Assembly: GCF_004016515.1 (NCBI RefSeq) | Contig: NZ_SACT01000008.1 | Span: 186,001-250,000 of the forward strand | From: Rubrivivax albus | GTDB taxonomy: Bacteria > Pseudomonadota > Gammaproteobacteria > Burkholderiales > Burkholderiaceae_C | Length of the DNA: 64,000 nt | Reading direction: 5' to 3' | Shown: positions 17,278 through 27,196 of the stretch, in pieces | How positions within the stretch are numbered: position 1 is the first letter of the stretch | Layout: each line of letters opens with the position of its first letter | The notes under the pieces: generated by a model | Seen by the model: the letters and a program-made list of their open reading frames with translations, nothing else | What the model was told of the DNA's origin: nothing | The model's database searches: none | Translations under genes and position numbers: made by a program

Positions 17278-18259
17278 TCAGTGGAACGGCCCGATGCGGC
17301 CGAGGTTGCCGAAGTTCATCCAGACGAAGAATGCCTTGCCGACGATGTTGGCGTCGGGCACGAAACCCCAGAAGCGCGAATCCTGCGAGTTGTCGCGGTT
17401 GTCGCCCATCATGAAGTAGTGGCCCGGCGGCACGGTGCACTGCATCCCTTCGGCACTGTATCGGCAGTTGTCGGCAAAAGGAAAGTTCTTCGGCATGCCG
17501 CCGAAGTAAGAGGGTGCGTCCGGGTTCACGAGGATGCGGTGCTCGACGGCGCCGAGCTTCTCCTGCCACATGGGTTCGTAGCGCAGGCGGTCCTCCTCGT
17601 AGTACTCGCCCTGGGCCGCCAGCGACACCGGCTGGCCGTTGAGCGTGAGCCGCTGGTTGCGGTACTCCACCACGTCGCCCGGGATGCCGACCACGCGCTT
17701 GATGTAGTCCTGCCGCGGGTCCACCGGGTAGCGGAACACCATCACGTCGCCCCGCTGCACCGGGTTGTTGTCGATGATCTTGGTGTTGATCACCGGCAGG
17801 CGCACGCCGTAGTGGAACTTGTTCACCAGGATCAGGTCGCCGACCAGCAGCGTCGGGATCATCGAGCCCGAAGGGATCTTGAACGGCTCGAACAGGAACG
17901 AGCGCAGCAGGAAGACGATGCAGATGACCGGGAACAGCCCCGCGGTCCAGTCCAGCCACCAGGGCTGCATCAGCAGCTTCTCGCGCGCCGGGGCGATGTC
18001 GCCGTCGACCTTCTCGATGCCCTGCGCCGCCAGCTGCGCACGGCGGGCGCGGTCGCCCTCTTCCAGCGCGCGTGCAGCCGCCTCGCGCGCCGGCTTGAAC
18101 TTCAGCCGCTCGGCGAACCAGTAGACCATGGTCACCATGGTCAGGATGAACAGCAGCAGCGAGAAGTTGCCGATCCAGTGGCCCAGGAACCAGCCGCCCA
18201 GGTAGACGATCAGGGCGCCGTACAGCGCCGCGGTGAGTGCACTCATCGGTGTGTTGTTC

Positions 18260-18267
<8 letters not shown>
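17278..18267 (-). CDS. lepB: Signal peptidase I
   Basis: The 329-aa membrane protease removes signal peptides of exported proteins. The catalytic serine is in IPSGSM (Ser135) and the general-base lysine in DYIKRVVGIPGD (Lys190). The later GDNRDNSQDSR box is also present. There are N-terminal helices at about 10-30 and 33-52 and another at 108-125, with a charged cytoplasmic loop between them. The ATG at 18267 overlaps the lepA stop by 8 bp; Met8 (18246) is an alternative start. lepA-lepB pairing is classical. Confidence 0.96.
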
Positions 18268-20068
<1,801 letters not shown>

Positions 20069-20162
20069 CGCGGGAGCATGGGATCACACGGGACGACGCG
20101 CGACACGCCTTGTGCGGCAGGCTGCTGGCCTGACGGACGAAGCGTGCTCAACGGGCGTCGAA

Positions 20163-20199
20163 CCAAAAAAAAGGCGCGTCGAAAAGGGCGACGCGCCTT
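20163..20199 (-). terminator. Intrinsic terminator hairpin upstream of lepA
   Basis: AAGGCGCGTCG (20171-20181) pairs perfectly with CGACGCGCCTT (20189-20199) around a 7-nt loop. Read on the minus strand, the hairpin is followed by an uninterrupted T run of about eight. It could end the mucD transcript, or act as a leader attenuator for transcripts starting at the promoter candidates between mucD and lepA. Hairpin and T-tract are directly visible; the role is inference. Confidence 0.85.
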
Positions 20200-20236
20200 C
20201 CAACAAAAACGTATGGCAACTGCTTGTTGGGACTTC

Positions 20237-20242
20237 ATTGTA
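20237..20242 (-). promoter_or_regulatory. Candidate -10 box TACAAT upstream of lepA
   Basis: On the minus strand TACAAT is a near-consensus sigma70 -10 hexamer, but no good -35 is seen 16-18 bp upstream. A transcript starting here would contain the terminator hairpin in its leader, about 170 nt before the lepA start codon. Confidence 0.35.
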
Positions 20243-20313
20243 GCCAAAACACCCCGCGGAAAGCCGCGCCAGCGCTGCATTTCCGGCCGTTGCGGGTGAC
20301 CAACAAGCCCACA

Positions 20314-20333
20314 TTGTCCACAGCTTATCCACA
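20314..20333 (+). promoter_or_regulatory. Two tandem DnaA-box-like 9-mers
   Basis: TTATCCACA at 20325-20333 is a perfect consensus DnaA box. TTGTCCACA at 20314-20322 differs at one base. They are in direct orientation with 2 bp between them, in the non-coding region upstream of lepA. They could be sites for DnaA-dependent regulation of the lepA promoter region or a DnaA-titration site. Nothing else here resembles an origin. Confidence 0.55.
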
Positions 20334-20416
20334 GTGTCGCGCACATGCTGCACTTCGCGGGGCGGCGCACTCCAGTGCAGATCACCGTACACCCAAAGCA
20401 CCGAGGAAAGCCCTGG

Positions 20417-20446
20417 ATTCTACCGCTGCAGTTCGGTAATGGTGAA
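20417..20446 (-). promoter_or_regulatory. Candidate sigma70 promoter (TTCACC-18-TAGAAT)
   Basis: On the minus strand TTCACC (20441-20446) is separated by 18 bp from TAGAAT (20417-20422). It stands just downstream of the mucD stop and would drive lepA, with a long leader containing the DnaA-like boxes and the terminator hairpin. Confidence 0.4.
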
Positions 20447-20550
20447 AGCTCGAACTGAAGTGAGAAACCACTCACGGAACCGGCCCAGACGGCGACCTGG
20501 TCGTCGCCGCCTGACCTGGGCGGTCACTTCCCGGATCGCGAAAAGACCCG

Positions 20551-22029
20551 TCAGCGGGGTCGGATCAGCAGGTAGTTGACCCAGTTGCCGCGCCGGATCA
20601 GCACGCTGACCGGCCGGTCCTTGTCCATCCGGGCCGCCGCAGCCGCGAACTGCTTCGCGTTGGCCACTTCGGTGTTGCCCACCTGCAGCACCACGTCGCC
20701 GGCCTGCACACCAGCCCGCGCCGCCGCACCTTCGGCGGCTTCGACGCGCACACCACCGGTGACGCCGAGCTCCTTCTTCTGCGCGTCGGTCAGGTCGGCC
20801 ACCGTCATGCCGAAGGCGCTGAGCGAGGCCGCCTTCTCTTCCTTGGGCGGTGTGGCCTGGGCGCGTTGCGGCTGGCGGTCGGGCGGGAACTCGCCGACGG
20901 TGACCGCGATGTCCTGCGTGCCACCGCGGCGGAAGACCTGCAGCGTGCTCTTCGCCCCGGGCTTGATGGCGCCGATGATGCGCGGCAGGTCACCGGACTT
21001 CTCCACCGCCTTGCCGTCGACCTTGACGATGATGTCGCCAGCCTGGATGCCCGCCTTGTCGGCCGGGCCGTCGGACTCGACGTTGCGCACGAGCGCGCCC
21101 TGCGGCTTGCCCAGGCCGATGGCCTCGGCCACGTCCTTCATCACCGGCGCGATCTCCACCCCGATGCGGCCGCGGATCACCCGCCCGTTGGCACGCAGCT
21201 GGTCGGCGACGCGCGTGGCCTCGTCGATCGGGATCGCGAAGCTGATGCCCATGAAGCCGCCACTGCGGCTGTAGATCTGCGAGTTGATGCCCACGACCTC
21301 GCCACGCAGGTTCAGCAGCGGGCCGCCGGAGTTGCCGGGGTTGATGGCCACGTCGGTCTGGATGAAGGGCAGGTAGTCGCCAGTGTCGCGCTGCTTGGCG
21401 CTGACGATGCCGGCCGTCACCGTGTTGTCCAGCCCGAACGGCGAGCCGATGGCCAGCACCCATTCGCCCACCTTGAGCCGGTTGGCGTCGCCGATCTTCA
21501 CGAACGGCAGACCGGTGGCCTCGACCTTGACCACCGCCACGTCGGTGCGCCGGTCAGCGCCGACGATCTTCGCCTTCAGCTCGCGCTTGTCGGTGAGGGT
21601 GACGATGACCTCGTCCGCACCGTCGACGACGTGGGCGTTGGTCATGATGTAGCCATCGGCACTGAGCACGAAGCCCGAACCGACGCCGCGCTGCTGGGGT
21701 TCGTTGTCCTCATCGTCCTGCGGGCCGTTGCGGGGACCGCCGCGATCGGGCCGGTTCGGCAGCGGGATGCCGAAGCGCCTCAGGAACTCCTCGAACTCCG
21801 GTGGCACCTGGCCGCGCAGGTTGCCGCCGCCGTTGCCGGGACGCTCCAGCGTGCGGATGTTGACCACCGCCGGGCCCACGCGCTCGACCAGTTCGGTGAA
21901 GTCCGGCAGCTGCACCGTTGGTGTCGCAGCCTGGGCCTGCACGGACGCTGGCGCCAGCGCGGCCCAGCTCATCAGCGCGGCAGTGGCCAGCACGGCGCCG
22001 CGCCGGCGCAGGGTCTGCGGTTGGGTCAT
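20551..22029 (-). CDS. mucD: Periplasmic serine protease MucD/DegP (HtrA family)
   Basis: This 492-aa protease has a signal peptide (about 1-33), a trypsin-like domain and two PDZ domains. The catalytic triad is visible as TNAHVV (His133), RRTDVAV (Asp163) and PGNSGGP (Ser234). The PDZ domains lie at about 275-375 and 400-490. It degrades misfolded envelope proteins. The start is supported by AGGAG about 9 nt before the ATG. It is last in the rpoE-rseA-rseB-mucD group, as in Pseudomonas algU-mucABCD, and is expected to be induced by envelope stress. An Arg/Pro/Asp-rich loop near 90-115 probably corresponds to the LA loop. Confidence 0.95.
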   Translation of the reverse strand: MTQPQTLRRRGAVLATAALMSWAALAPASVQAQAATPTVQLPDFTELVERVGPAVVNIRTLERPGNGGGNLRGQVPPEFEEFLRRFGIPLPNRPDRGGPRNGPQDDEDNEPQQRGVGSGFVLSADGYIMTNAHVVDGADEVIVTLTDKRELKAKIVGADRRTDVAVVKVEATGLPFVKIGDANRLKVGEWVLAIGSPFGLDNTVTAGIVSAKQRDTGDYLPFIQTDVAINPGNSGGPLLNLRGEVVGINSQIYSRSGGFMGISFAIPIDEATRVADQLRANGRVIRGRIGVEIAPVMKDVAEAIGLGKPQGALVRNVESDGPADKAGIQAGDIIVKVDGKAVEKSGDLPRIIGAIKPGAKSTLQVFRRGGTQDIAVTVGEFPPDRQPQRAQATPPKEEKAASLSAFGMTVADLTDAQKKELGVTGGVRVEAAEGAAARAGVQAGDVVLQVGNTEVANAKQFAAAAARMDKDRPVSVLIRRGNWVNYLLIRPR

Positions 22030-22101
22030 GTTCGTGTTCTCCTGACGAGGAAATGGGTTCTGGCGCAGGGATGGCGGCTGGGGCGAAGGTCGGCGTGCCG
22101 C

Positions 22102-23100
22102 TCAACGCCGGGACAGCGCATCGACGAAACGTTCCAGCGTGCGCCTGGGCACGTCGCCCATGGCGGTGATCCAGTGGTCGCCCACGCGCTGCATCACGGT
22201 GTGCGTGGCGCCCATCTGCGCCGCCAGCGCGCCGCGGTGCGCGTGTTCGCTGTAGGGCTCGATGAACAGCGAGACAAAGCTCAGGCCGTCCGAGAACATG
22301 GCCTGCAGTGCCTGGCCGCCGGGGCCGGCGACCGCCGGCCGCTGCAGGCAGCCGACCAGGTCGAAACCGGGCACGTCCTGGCGCATGCGCCACCCCTGGG
22401 CCGCCCAGTCGACGACCTCGCGCCGGGACGGCAGCACGGTGTAGCCGGCAGGCTCCATGCCGTCGAGCACGGCGCGCATGTCGGCCGCACCGCCGATCTG
22501 CACCTCGCTGAACGCCGAGGACTCCAGCGTCTGCCCGGCGCTGTCCAGCACGTCGGCACGCAGCAGCAGCCCGGTGGCCTCGTCGGCCAGCAGGCGCTGC
22601 GCGAAACGCAGGTCGTCCCGCGGCTGCAGCAGCATCACCTGTGCCCGCCGCCCGGCCACCACGCTGTGGCCCGCCGGCACCAGGCTGTAGTGGGCCAGAG
22701 CGCGGGGCTCCACGCTGCGCCGCGTGGACACCAGCGCATTGGAGGCGGCGCGCTGCTCCACCACCACCAGCTGCTTGTGCGGCCACACGGTGCGCACCGT
22801 GTCGTTGCGGCGGTAGACGCGGTGCTGATGGCCGTCCAGCGCCTCCACCCGCTCGAGCACCTCGCCACCTGCCGCCACGTGCGCCACGCGCGAACTGGAG
22901 ACGATGCCCGCGGCGGTGTAGACCATGGTGCCGCGGTAGTTCTGCCCCGATGCCGCGGCGTTCAGGCGCGCCAGCCAGGCGGTCGGGTCCGGCACCGGTG
23001 CCGGCCCGGCCGCCACGGCAGGCAGCAGGCCGCTGCACAGCAGCCCGGCCAGGCACCAGCGCCGGGAACGCGTCGCGCGCGAAGGAGATGCCACCGACAT
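22102..23100 (-). CDS. rseB: Sigma-E regulatory protein RseB/MucB
   Basis: The 332-aa periplasmic protein has a signal peptide (about 1-31) and the LolA-like plus small C-terminal domain layout of RseB. Recognisable stretches are NYRGTMVYTAAG near the N-terminus and the C-terminal MGATHTVMQRVGDHWITAMGDVP. RseB binds RseA in the periplasm and shields it from DegS cleavage. Its ATG overlaps the rseA stop by one base (TGATG). A 72-bp gap separates it from mucD. Confidence 0.92.
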   Translation of the reverse strand: MSVASPSRATRSRRWCLAGLLCSGLLPAVAAGPAPVPDPTAWLARLNAAASGQNYRGTMVYTAAGIVSSSRVAHVAAGGEVLERVEALDGHQHRVYRRNDTVRTVWPHKQLVVVEQRAASNALVSTRRSVEPRALAHYSLVPAGHSVVAGRRAQVMLLQPRDDLRFAQRLLADEATGLLLRADVLDSAGQTLESSAFSEVQIGGAADMRAVLDGMEPAGYTVLPSRREVVDWAAQGWRMRQDVPGFDLVGCLQRPAVAGPGGQALQAMFSDGLSFVSLFIEPYSEHAHRGALAAQMGATHTVMQRVGDHWITAMGDVPRRTLERFVDALSRR

Positions 23101-23735
23101 CAGCGCGCCGGCGCGGCGTCGAAGTCGACCGTGCGCACCGCGCCGCCCGGCAGCGCTGCGGGCGACCCCATCAGCACCTCGCGATGGGCGCGCAGGTACT
23201 CGTCGACGCGTGCGTCGCGCAGCATCTGGCCGTGCTGCACGGTCGCCGGCGCGGTGCCCGGCACTGCCGTGGACGCCAGCGTGGCGCGAACGGCCAGCGG
23301 CGGCGTGGCGGCCATCTGCGGCGCGTCGAAGCCGTTGCCACCTGGGGCGGCCTGCTGCAGCACCACCATCACGCCGGCCACGGCTACGAAGCCGGCGGCC
23401 GCCGCCATCGGCACCAGCCACAGCTGACGCCGGCCGCGCTGGCGCGCAGGCCGTGCCGCCAAAGGTGCCGGCGCCAGCACCACCGGCTCGTCGGCCAGCC
23501 GCTGGCGCAGGGCCTGAAGAAAGGCGGCATCGGCCGCGGCCGGCCGCGCCAGGTCGTCCGAGCGCAACACATCACCGATGAGGTGATAGGCATGCCAGGT
23601 GCGCCGGGCGTCGTCGTCCTCGGCCCAGCGGCGGCATGCACCGGCCAGGTCGTGGTCGTCCAGGCGGCCATCGGCCAGGTCGGACAACCATTGCCGGTGC
23701 TCGTCGGGGGCTGGGGTGGCGTGGGGTCGGTTCAT
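23100..23735 (-). CDS. rseA: Anti-sigma factor RseA/MucA
   Basis: This 211-aa protein has an N-terminal cytoplasmic anti-sigma domain (EHRQWLSDLADGRLDDHDL, WHAYHLIGDVLRSDDL), a membrane helix at about 106-126 (LWLVPMAAAAGFVAVAGVMVVL) and a periplasmic tail. It sequesters RpoE at the inner membrane and is destroyed by regulated proteolysis on envelope stress. It starts 24 bp after rpoE. A GTG three codons further upstream is possible, but the ATG at 23735 is preferred. Confidence 0.92.
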   Translation of the reverse strand: MNRPHATPAPDEHRQWLSDLADGRLDDHDLAGACRRWAEDDDARRTWHAYHLIGDVLRSDDLARPAAADAAFLQALRQRLADEPVVLAPAPLAARPARQRGRRQLWLVPMAAAAGFVAVAGVMVVLQQAAPGGNGFDAPQMAATPPLAVRATLASTAVPGTAPATVQHGQMLRDARVDEYLRAHREVLMGSPAALPGGAVRTVDFDAAPAR

Positions 23736-23759
23736 GGGCAGCACTCGGTTCTGTGGCGC

Positions 23760-24374
23760 TCACCAGCGCGCGCCGTCACGGGTGTCCAGCAGCGGTCGCA
23801 GGCGCTGTGCGATCGCCTCGCGGGCGCGGAAGATCCGCGACCGCACGGTCCCGATCGGGCAGTTCATCACATCGGCAATCTCTTCGTAGCTCAGCCCTTC
23901 GATCTCGCGCAGCGTGATCGCCTGGCGAAGGTCTTCGGACAACGCCGCGATGGCCGCATTGACGGCCTCCGCGATCTCCTTGCTCGCGAGCAACGCATCC
24001 GGTGTCTCGCCGTCGCTTAGTTCGTTCTCGACACGGGAAGTTTCATCGCCTTCATCATCGCGAGACGCGAGTGCGGTTTCCGTGACCAGCGGGTCACGCT
24101 TGAGATCCATCAGGCTCTTCTTGGCCGTGTTGACCGCAATCCGGTAGAGCCAGGTGTAGAACGCGCTCTCGCCGCGGAAGTTCGGCAGCGCGCGGTAGGC
24201 GCGGATGAAGGTCTCCTGGGCGATGTCGGGCACGAGGTCGGTGTCGCGCACCATGCGGCCGATCAGGCGCTCGATGCGGCGCTGGTACTTGACCACCAGC
24301 AGTTCGAAGGCACGCTGGTCGCCCTGCTTGACCCGTTCGACCAGGGCCGCGTCGGCGTCGGGCTGCGTCATCAT
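23760..24374 (-). CDS. rpoE: RNA polymerase sigma factor RpoE/AlgU (ECF)
   Basis: The 204-aa protein is an ECF sigma factor. Region 2 contains AFELLVVKYQRRIERLIGRM and PDIAQETFIRAYRALPNFRGES. Region 4 contains ITLREIEGLSYEEIADVMNCPIGTVRSRIFRAREAI with a helix-turn-helix. It directs transcription of envelope-stress genes, probably including this operon. It overlaps the upstream membrane-protein gene by ATGA, and two adjacent methionine codons (24374 and 24371) could start it. Confidence 0.96.
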   Translation of the reverse strand: MMTQPDADAALVERVKQGDQRAFELLVVKYQRRIERLIGRMVRDTDLVPDIAQETFIRAYRALPNFRGESAFYTWLYRIAVNTAKKSLMDLKRDPLVTETALASRDDEGDETSRVENELSDGETPDALLASKEIAEAVNAAIAALSEDLRQAITLREIEGLSYEEIADVMNCPIGTVRSRIFRAREAIAQRLRPLLDTRDGARW

Positions 24375-24826
24375 GGCGTAGGCACCCCTTCGCCGCCGGC
24401 CGGATGGCTGGCAGGATGACCGGCCGTGGCCACCAGGGCCGCACGCAGCGCCGGCCAGCTGAACCCGGCCGCACGGGCACTACGGGCCGACAGCGGCAGC
24501 CAGGCCGTCGCCAGCATCCGGCCCGGGGGCCGCAACCGCAGCAACAGCCAGGCACCCAGGTCCAGCGCCACCCGGGGCTGGACCACCTGCGCGCCGAGCC
24601 ACCAGGCCTGCCCATCCCAGCGCAGGCTGGGCACCGCCCGGCGGGCGTCGGCACGCCAGGCCAGCAGACCGCTCAACGCCAACAGGGCAGCGAGCATCAG
24701 CATGACCGGGCCCGATTGCCACGCCAGCAACGCCCAGGCCGCCAGCAGGTGAAGGCCGAGCATGGCCAGACGCCAGCGCCCGCCGTCACCGGCGGCCTCC
24801 AGGGACACCGGCGCAGGGCCTTGCAT
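24371..24826 (-). CDS. Small membrane protein of unknown function between fabF and rpoE
   Basis: This 151-aa protein has two closely spaced hydrophobic helices at about 21-36 and 39-57, followed by a soluble, tryptophan- and leucine-rich domain. The layout (two helices and a small cytoplasmic domain) resembles YgfX/CptA-like proteins, but identity is too uncertain to name it. It lies 18 bp after fabF and its stop overlaps the rpoE start, so it links the fab and rpoE genes into one possible transcript. Confidence 0.7.
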   Translation of the reverse strand: MQGPAPVSLEAAGDGGRWRLAMLGLHLLAAWALLAWQSGPVMLMLAALLALSGLLAWRADARRAVPSLRWDGQAWWLGAQVVQPRVALDLGAWLLLRLRPPGRMLATAWLPLSARSARAAGFSWPALRAALVATAGHPASHPAGGEGVPTP

Positions 24827-24844
24827 GGACAGGCGACAGGGCGC

Positions 24845-26089
24845 TCAGGCGCGCCGGAACACCAGCGTCCCGTTGGTGCCGCCGAAGCCGAAGTTGTTCT
24901 TCACCGCCACGTCGATGCGCATCTCGCGCGCCTGGTTGGCGCAGTAGTCGAGATCGCACTCCGGGTCCTGTTCGAAGATGTTGATCGTCGGCGGCGAGAC
25001 CTGGTGGTGCACCGCGAGCACGGTGAACACCGACTCGATGCCGCCGGCGCCGCCCAGCAGGTGGCCGGTCATCGACTTGGTGGAGTTCACCACCATCTGC
25101 TTCGCATGGTCGCCGAAGGCGAGCTTGATCGCGTTGGTCTCGTTGACGTCGCCCAGCGGCGTGCTGGTGCCGTGCGCATTGAGGTACTGCACGGCATCGG
25201 CATTGACGCCGGCGTTGCGCAGCGCCGCCTTCATGCTGCGCTTGGGTCCGTCGACGTTGGGCGCGGTCATGTGGAAGGCATCCGCGCCCATGCCGAAGCC
25301 GGCCAGTTCGGCGTAGATCTTCGCGCCGCGCTTCTTCGCGTGCTCGTATTCCTCGAGCACCAGCACGCCGGCACCCTCGCCGAGCACGAAGCCGTCACGG
25401 TCCTTGTCCCAGGGTCGGGACGCGGTCTTCGGATCGTCGTTGCGCGTGGACAAGGCCCGCGCCGCGGCGAAACCGCCGATGCCCAGCGGACTCACGGTGC
25501 TTTCCGCGCCGCCGGCCACCATGACGTCGGCATCACCGTACTCGATCAGCCGCCCGGCCTCGCCGATGCAGTGCAGCCCAGTGGTGCAGGCGGTGACGAT
25601 GGCCAGGTTCGGCCCGGTGAAGCCGTACTTGATCGACAGGTGCCCGGAGATCATGTTGATGATCGACGCCGGCACGAAGAACGGCGAGATGCGCCGCGGC
25701 CCGCGGGTGCGGTACTCCTCGTGCGTGGCCTCGATCATCGGCAGGCCGCCGATGCCGGAGCCCACCATGCAGCCGATGCGCTCGGCCGTCTCTTCCGTCA
25801 ACGCGTCGCCCGTGGGCAGACCGGCGTCCTGCACGGCCTGGATCGCCGCCGCCATCCCGTAATGGATGAAGGTGTCCATGTGCCGGGCTTCCTTGCCGGG
25901 GATGTAGTCCTCGACATTGAAGCCCTTGACCTCGCCGGCAAAACGGCAGCTCAGCGCGGAGGCATCGAACTTGGTGACGGTATCGATGCCGCTGCGGCCG
26001 GCGACCAGGTTGGCCCAGCCCTCGGCAACGCTGTTGCCGACCGGGCTGATCAGCCCCAGGCCGGTGACGACGACACGGCGACGCGACAT
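24845..26089 (-). CDS. fabF: 3-oxoacyl-[ACP] synthase II (FabF)
   Basis: The 414-aa condensing enzyme elongates acyl-ACP with malonyl-ACP. The active-site cysteine is in VTACTTG (Cys168), with the two catalytic histidines in NAHGTSTPLGD and KSMTGHLLGGAGG. Length and motifs are standard for KAS II. It follows acpP with a 7-bp gap. Confidence 0.97.
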   Translation of the reverse strand: MSRRRVVVTGLGLISPVGNSVAEGWANLVAGRSGIDTVTKFDASALSCRFAGEVKGFNVEDYIPGKEARHMDTFIHYGMAAAIQAVQDAGLPTGDALTEETAERIGCMVGSGIGGLPMIEATHEEYRTRGPRRISPFFVPASIINMISGHLSIKYGFTGPNLAIVTACTTGLHCIGEAGRLIEYGDADVMVAGGAESTVSPLGIGGFAAARALSTRNDDPKTASRPWDKDRDGFVLGEGAGVLVLEEYEHAKKRGAKIYAELAGFGMGADAFHMTAPNVDGPKRSMKAALRNAGVNADAVQYLNAHGTSTPLGDVNETNAIKLAFGDHAKQMVVNSTKSMTGHLLGGAGGIESVFTVLAVHHQVSPPTINIFEQDPECDLDYCANQAREMRIDVAVKNNFGFGGTNGTLVFRRA

Positions 26090-26096
26090 GCGGAGA

Positions 26097-26336
26097 TCAG
26101 GCCTTCTGGTTCTTGACCGCGTAGTCGATGGCCAACTGCACCGTCGTGATCTTCTCGGCCTCTTCGTCCGGGATCTCGATGCCGAACTCGTCCTCGAGGG
26201 CCATCACCAGTTCCACCGTGTCCAGCGAGTCGGCGCCGAGGTCGGCCACGAAGGCCTTCTCGTTGGTGACGTCCGCCTCGGGCACGCCGAGTTGTTCGGC
26301 GATGATTTTCTTGACACGGGTTTCGATATCGCTCAT
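26097..26336 (-). CDS. acpP: Acyl carrier protein
   Basis: This 79-aa acidic protein carries growing acyl chains. The phosphopantetheine attachment serine is Ser37 in GADSLDTVE. A very strong ribosome site (GGAGGAG, 26339-26345) lies immediately before the ATG, fitting the high abundance of ACP. A 119-bp gap separates it from fabG and contains an inverted repeat GGCCCG-N4-CGGGCC, so acpP may also have its own promoter. Confidence 0.98.
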   Translation of the reverse strand: MSDIETRVKKIIAEQLGVPEADVTNEKAFVADLGADSLDTVELVMALEDEFGIEIPDEEAEKITTVQLAIDYAVKNQKA

Positions 26337-26455
26337 GACTCCTCCAGGAGTGGGTCCAACTGACAGCCGGCGATTCTACCGGCGGGCAGGGGCGGGGCAT
26401 CCGCCACGTTGTCGGCCCGGGATCGGGCCTGGGATCCGGCCAGAGACCGGCGAAT

Positions 26456-27196
26456 TCAGCTCATGTACATGCCGCCGTTGACGTGCAGCTCGGCGCCCGT
26501 CACGTAGCCGGCCAGCGGGCTGGCCAGGAAGGCCACCGCATGCGCCACCTCCTCCGGCGCGCCCAGGCGTGCCAGCGGGATCTGCGCCAGCAGCGCGGTC
26601 TTCTGCGCCTCGGGCAGCGCGTCGGTCATGTCGGTGGCGATGAAGCCCGGCGCCACGCAGTTGACGGTGACGTTGCGGCTGCCCAGCTCGCGCGCCAGCG
26701 CGCGCGTCATGCCGGCCACGCCGGCCTTGGCGGCAGCGTAGTTGGCCTGCCCCGCGTTGCCGGAGGCGCCGACCACCGAGGTCACGCTGACGATGCGGCC
26801 CCAGCGCTGCTTCATCATCGGGCGGATGGCGGCGCGGCTGAGGCGGAAGACGGCCTTCAGGTTGGTGTCGATCACCGCGTCCCAGTCGGCGTCCTTCATG
26901 CGCATGGCCAGCTGGTCGCGCGTGATGCCGGCGTTGTTGACCAGCACGTGCAGGCCGCCGTCGGTCTTGACGATGTCGTCCACGGCCGCTTCGGCGGCTG
27001 GCCCGTCGGTGACGTCCAGCGCGATGCCGCGCCCGCCCAGCGGCGCCAGGGCCTCGGTGATGGCGGCGGCGCCGGCAGCGGTGGTGGCGGTGCCGATCAC
27101 GCGGCAGCCCTGCTGCGCCAGCGCCAGCGCGATGGCGCGGCCAATGCCGCGCGAGGCGCCGGTGACGAGGGCGATGCGGACGGTCTCTTCACTCAT
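26456..27196 (-). CDS. fabG: 3-oxoacyl-[ACP] reductase FabG
   Basis: The 246-aa short-chain dehydrogenase reduces beta-ketoacyl-ACP with NADPH. The cofactor loop is GASRGIG (13-19), with NNAG at 87-90 and the catalytic triad Ser140, Tyr153 and Lys157 (YAAAK). The C-terminus GAELHVNGGMYMS is typical of FabG. Its ATG overlaps the fabD stop (27193-27196). Confidence 0.97.
   Translation of the reverse strand: MSEETVRIALVTGASRGIGRAIALALAQQGCRVIGTATTAAGAAAITEALAPLGGRGIALDVTDGPAAEAAVDDIVKTDGGLHVLVNNAGITRDQLAMRMKDADWDAVIDTNLKAVFRLSRAAIRPMMKQRWGRIVSVTSVVGASGNAGQANYAAAKAGVAGMTRALARELGSRNVTVNCVAPGFIATDMTDALPEAQKTALLAQIPLARLGAPEEVAHAVAFLASPLAGYVTGAELHVNGGMYMS

Larger units (their letters stand above)
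20069..20550. other. 482-bp intergenic region between mucD and lepA
   Basis: No convincing gene is present. From the mucD side it contains a sigma70-like promoter candidate (20417-20446, minus), two tandem DnaA-box-like 9-mers (20314-20333), a TACAAT -10 candidate (20237-20242, minus) and a strong intrinsic terminator hairpin (20163-20199, minus). About 95 bp then remain to the lepA ATG. Open frames through this region cross the terminator and show no family signature. Confidence 0.7.

Noticed and set aside
20084..20401. Possible 105-aa protein between mucD and lepA
   Set aside because: It would be read straight through the terminator hairpin and T-tract, starts at a non-ATG codon and has no family features.
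26337..26455. Terminator between fabG and acpP
   Set aside because: A GC-rich inverted repeat (GGCCCG/CGGGCC) exists but there is no T-tract; not strong enough to annotate.
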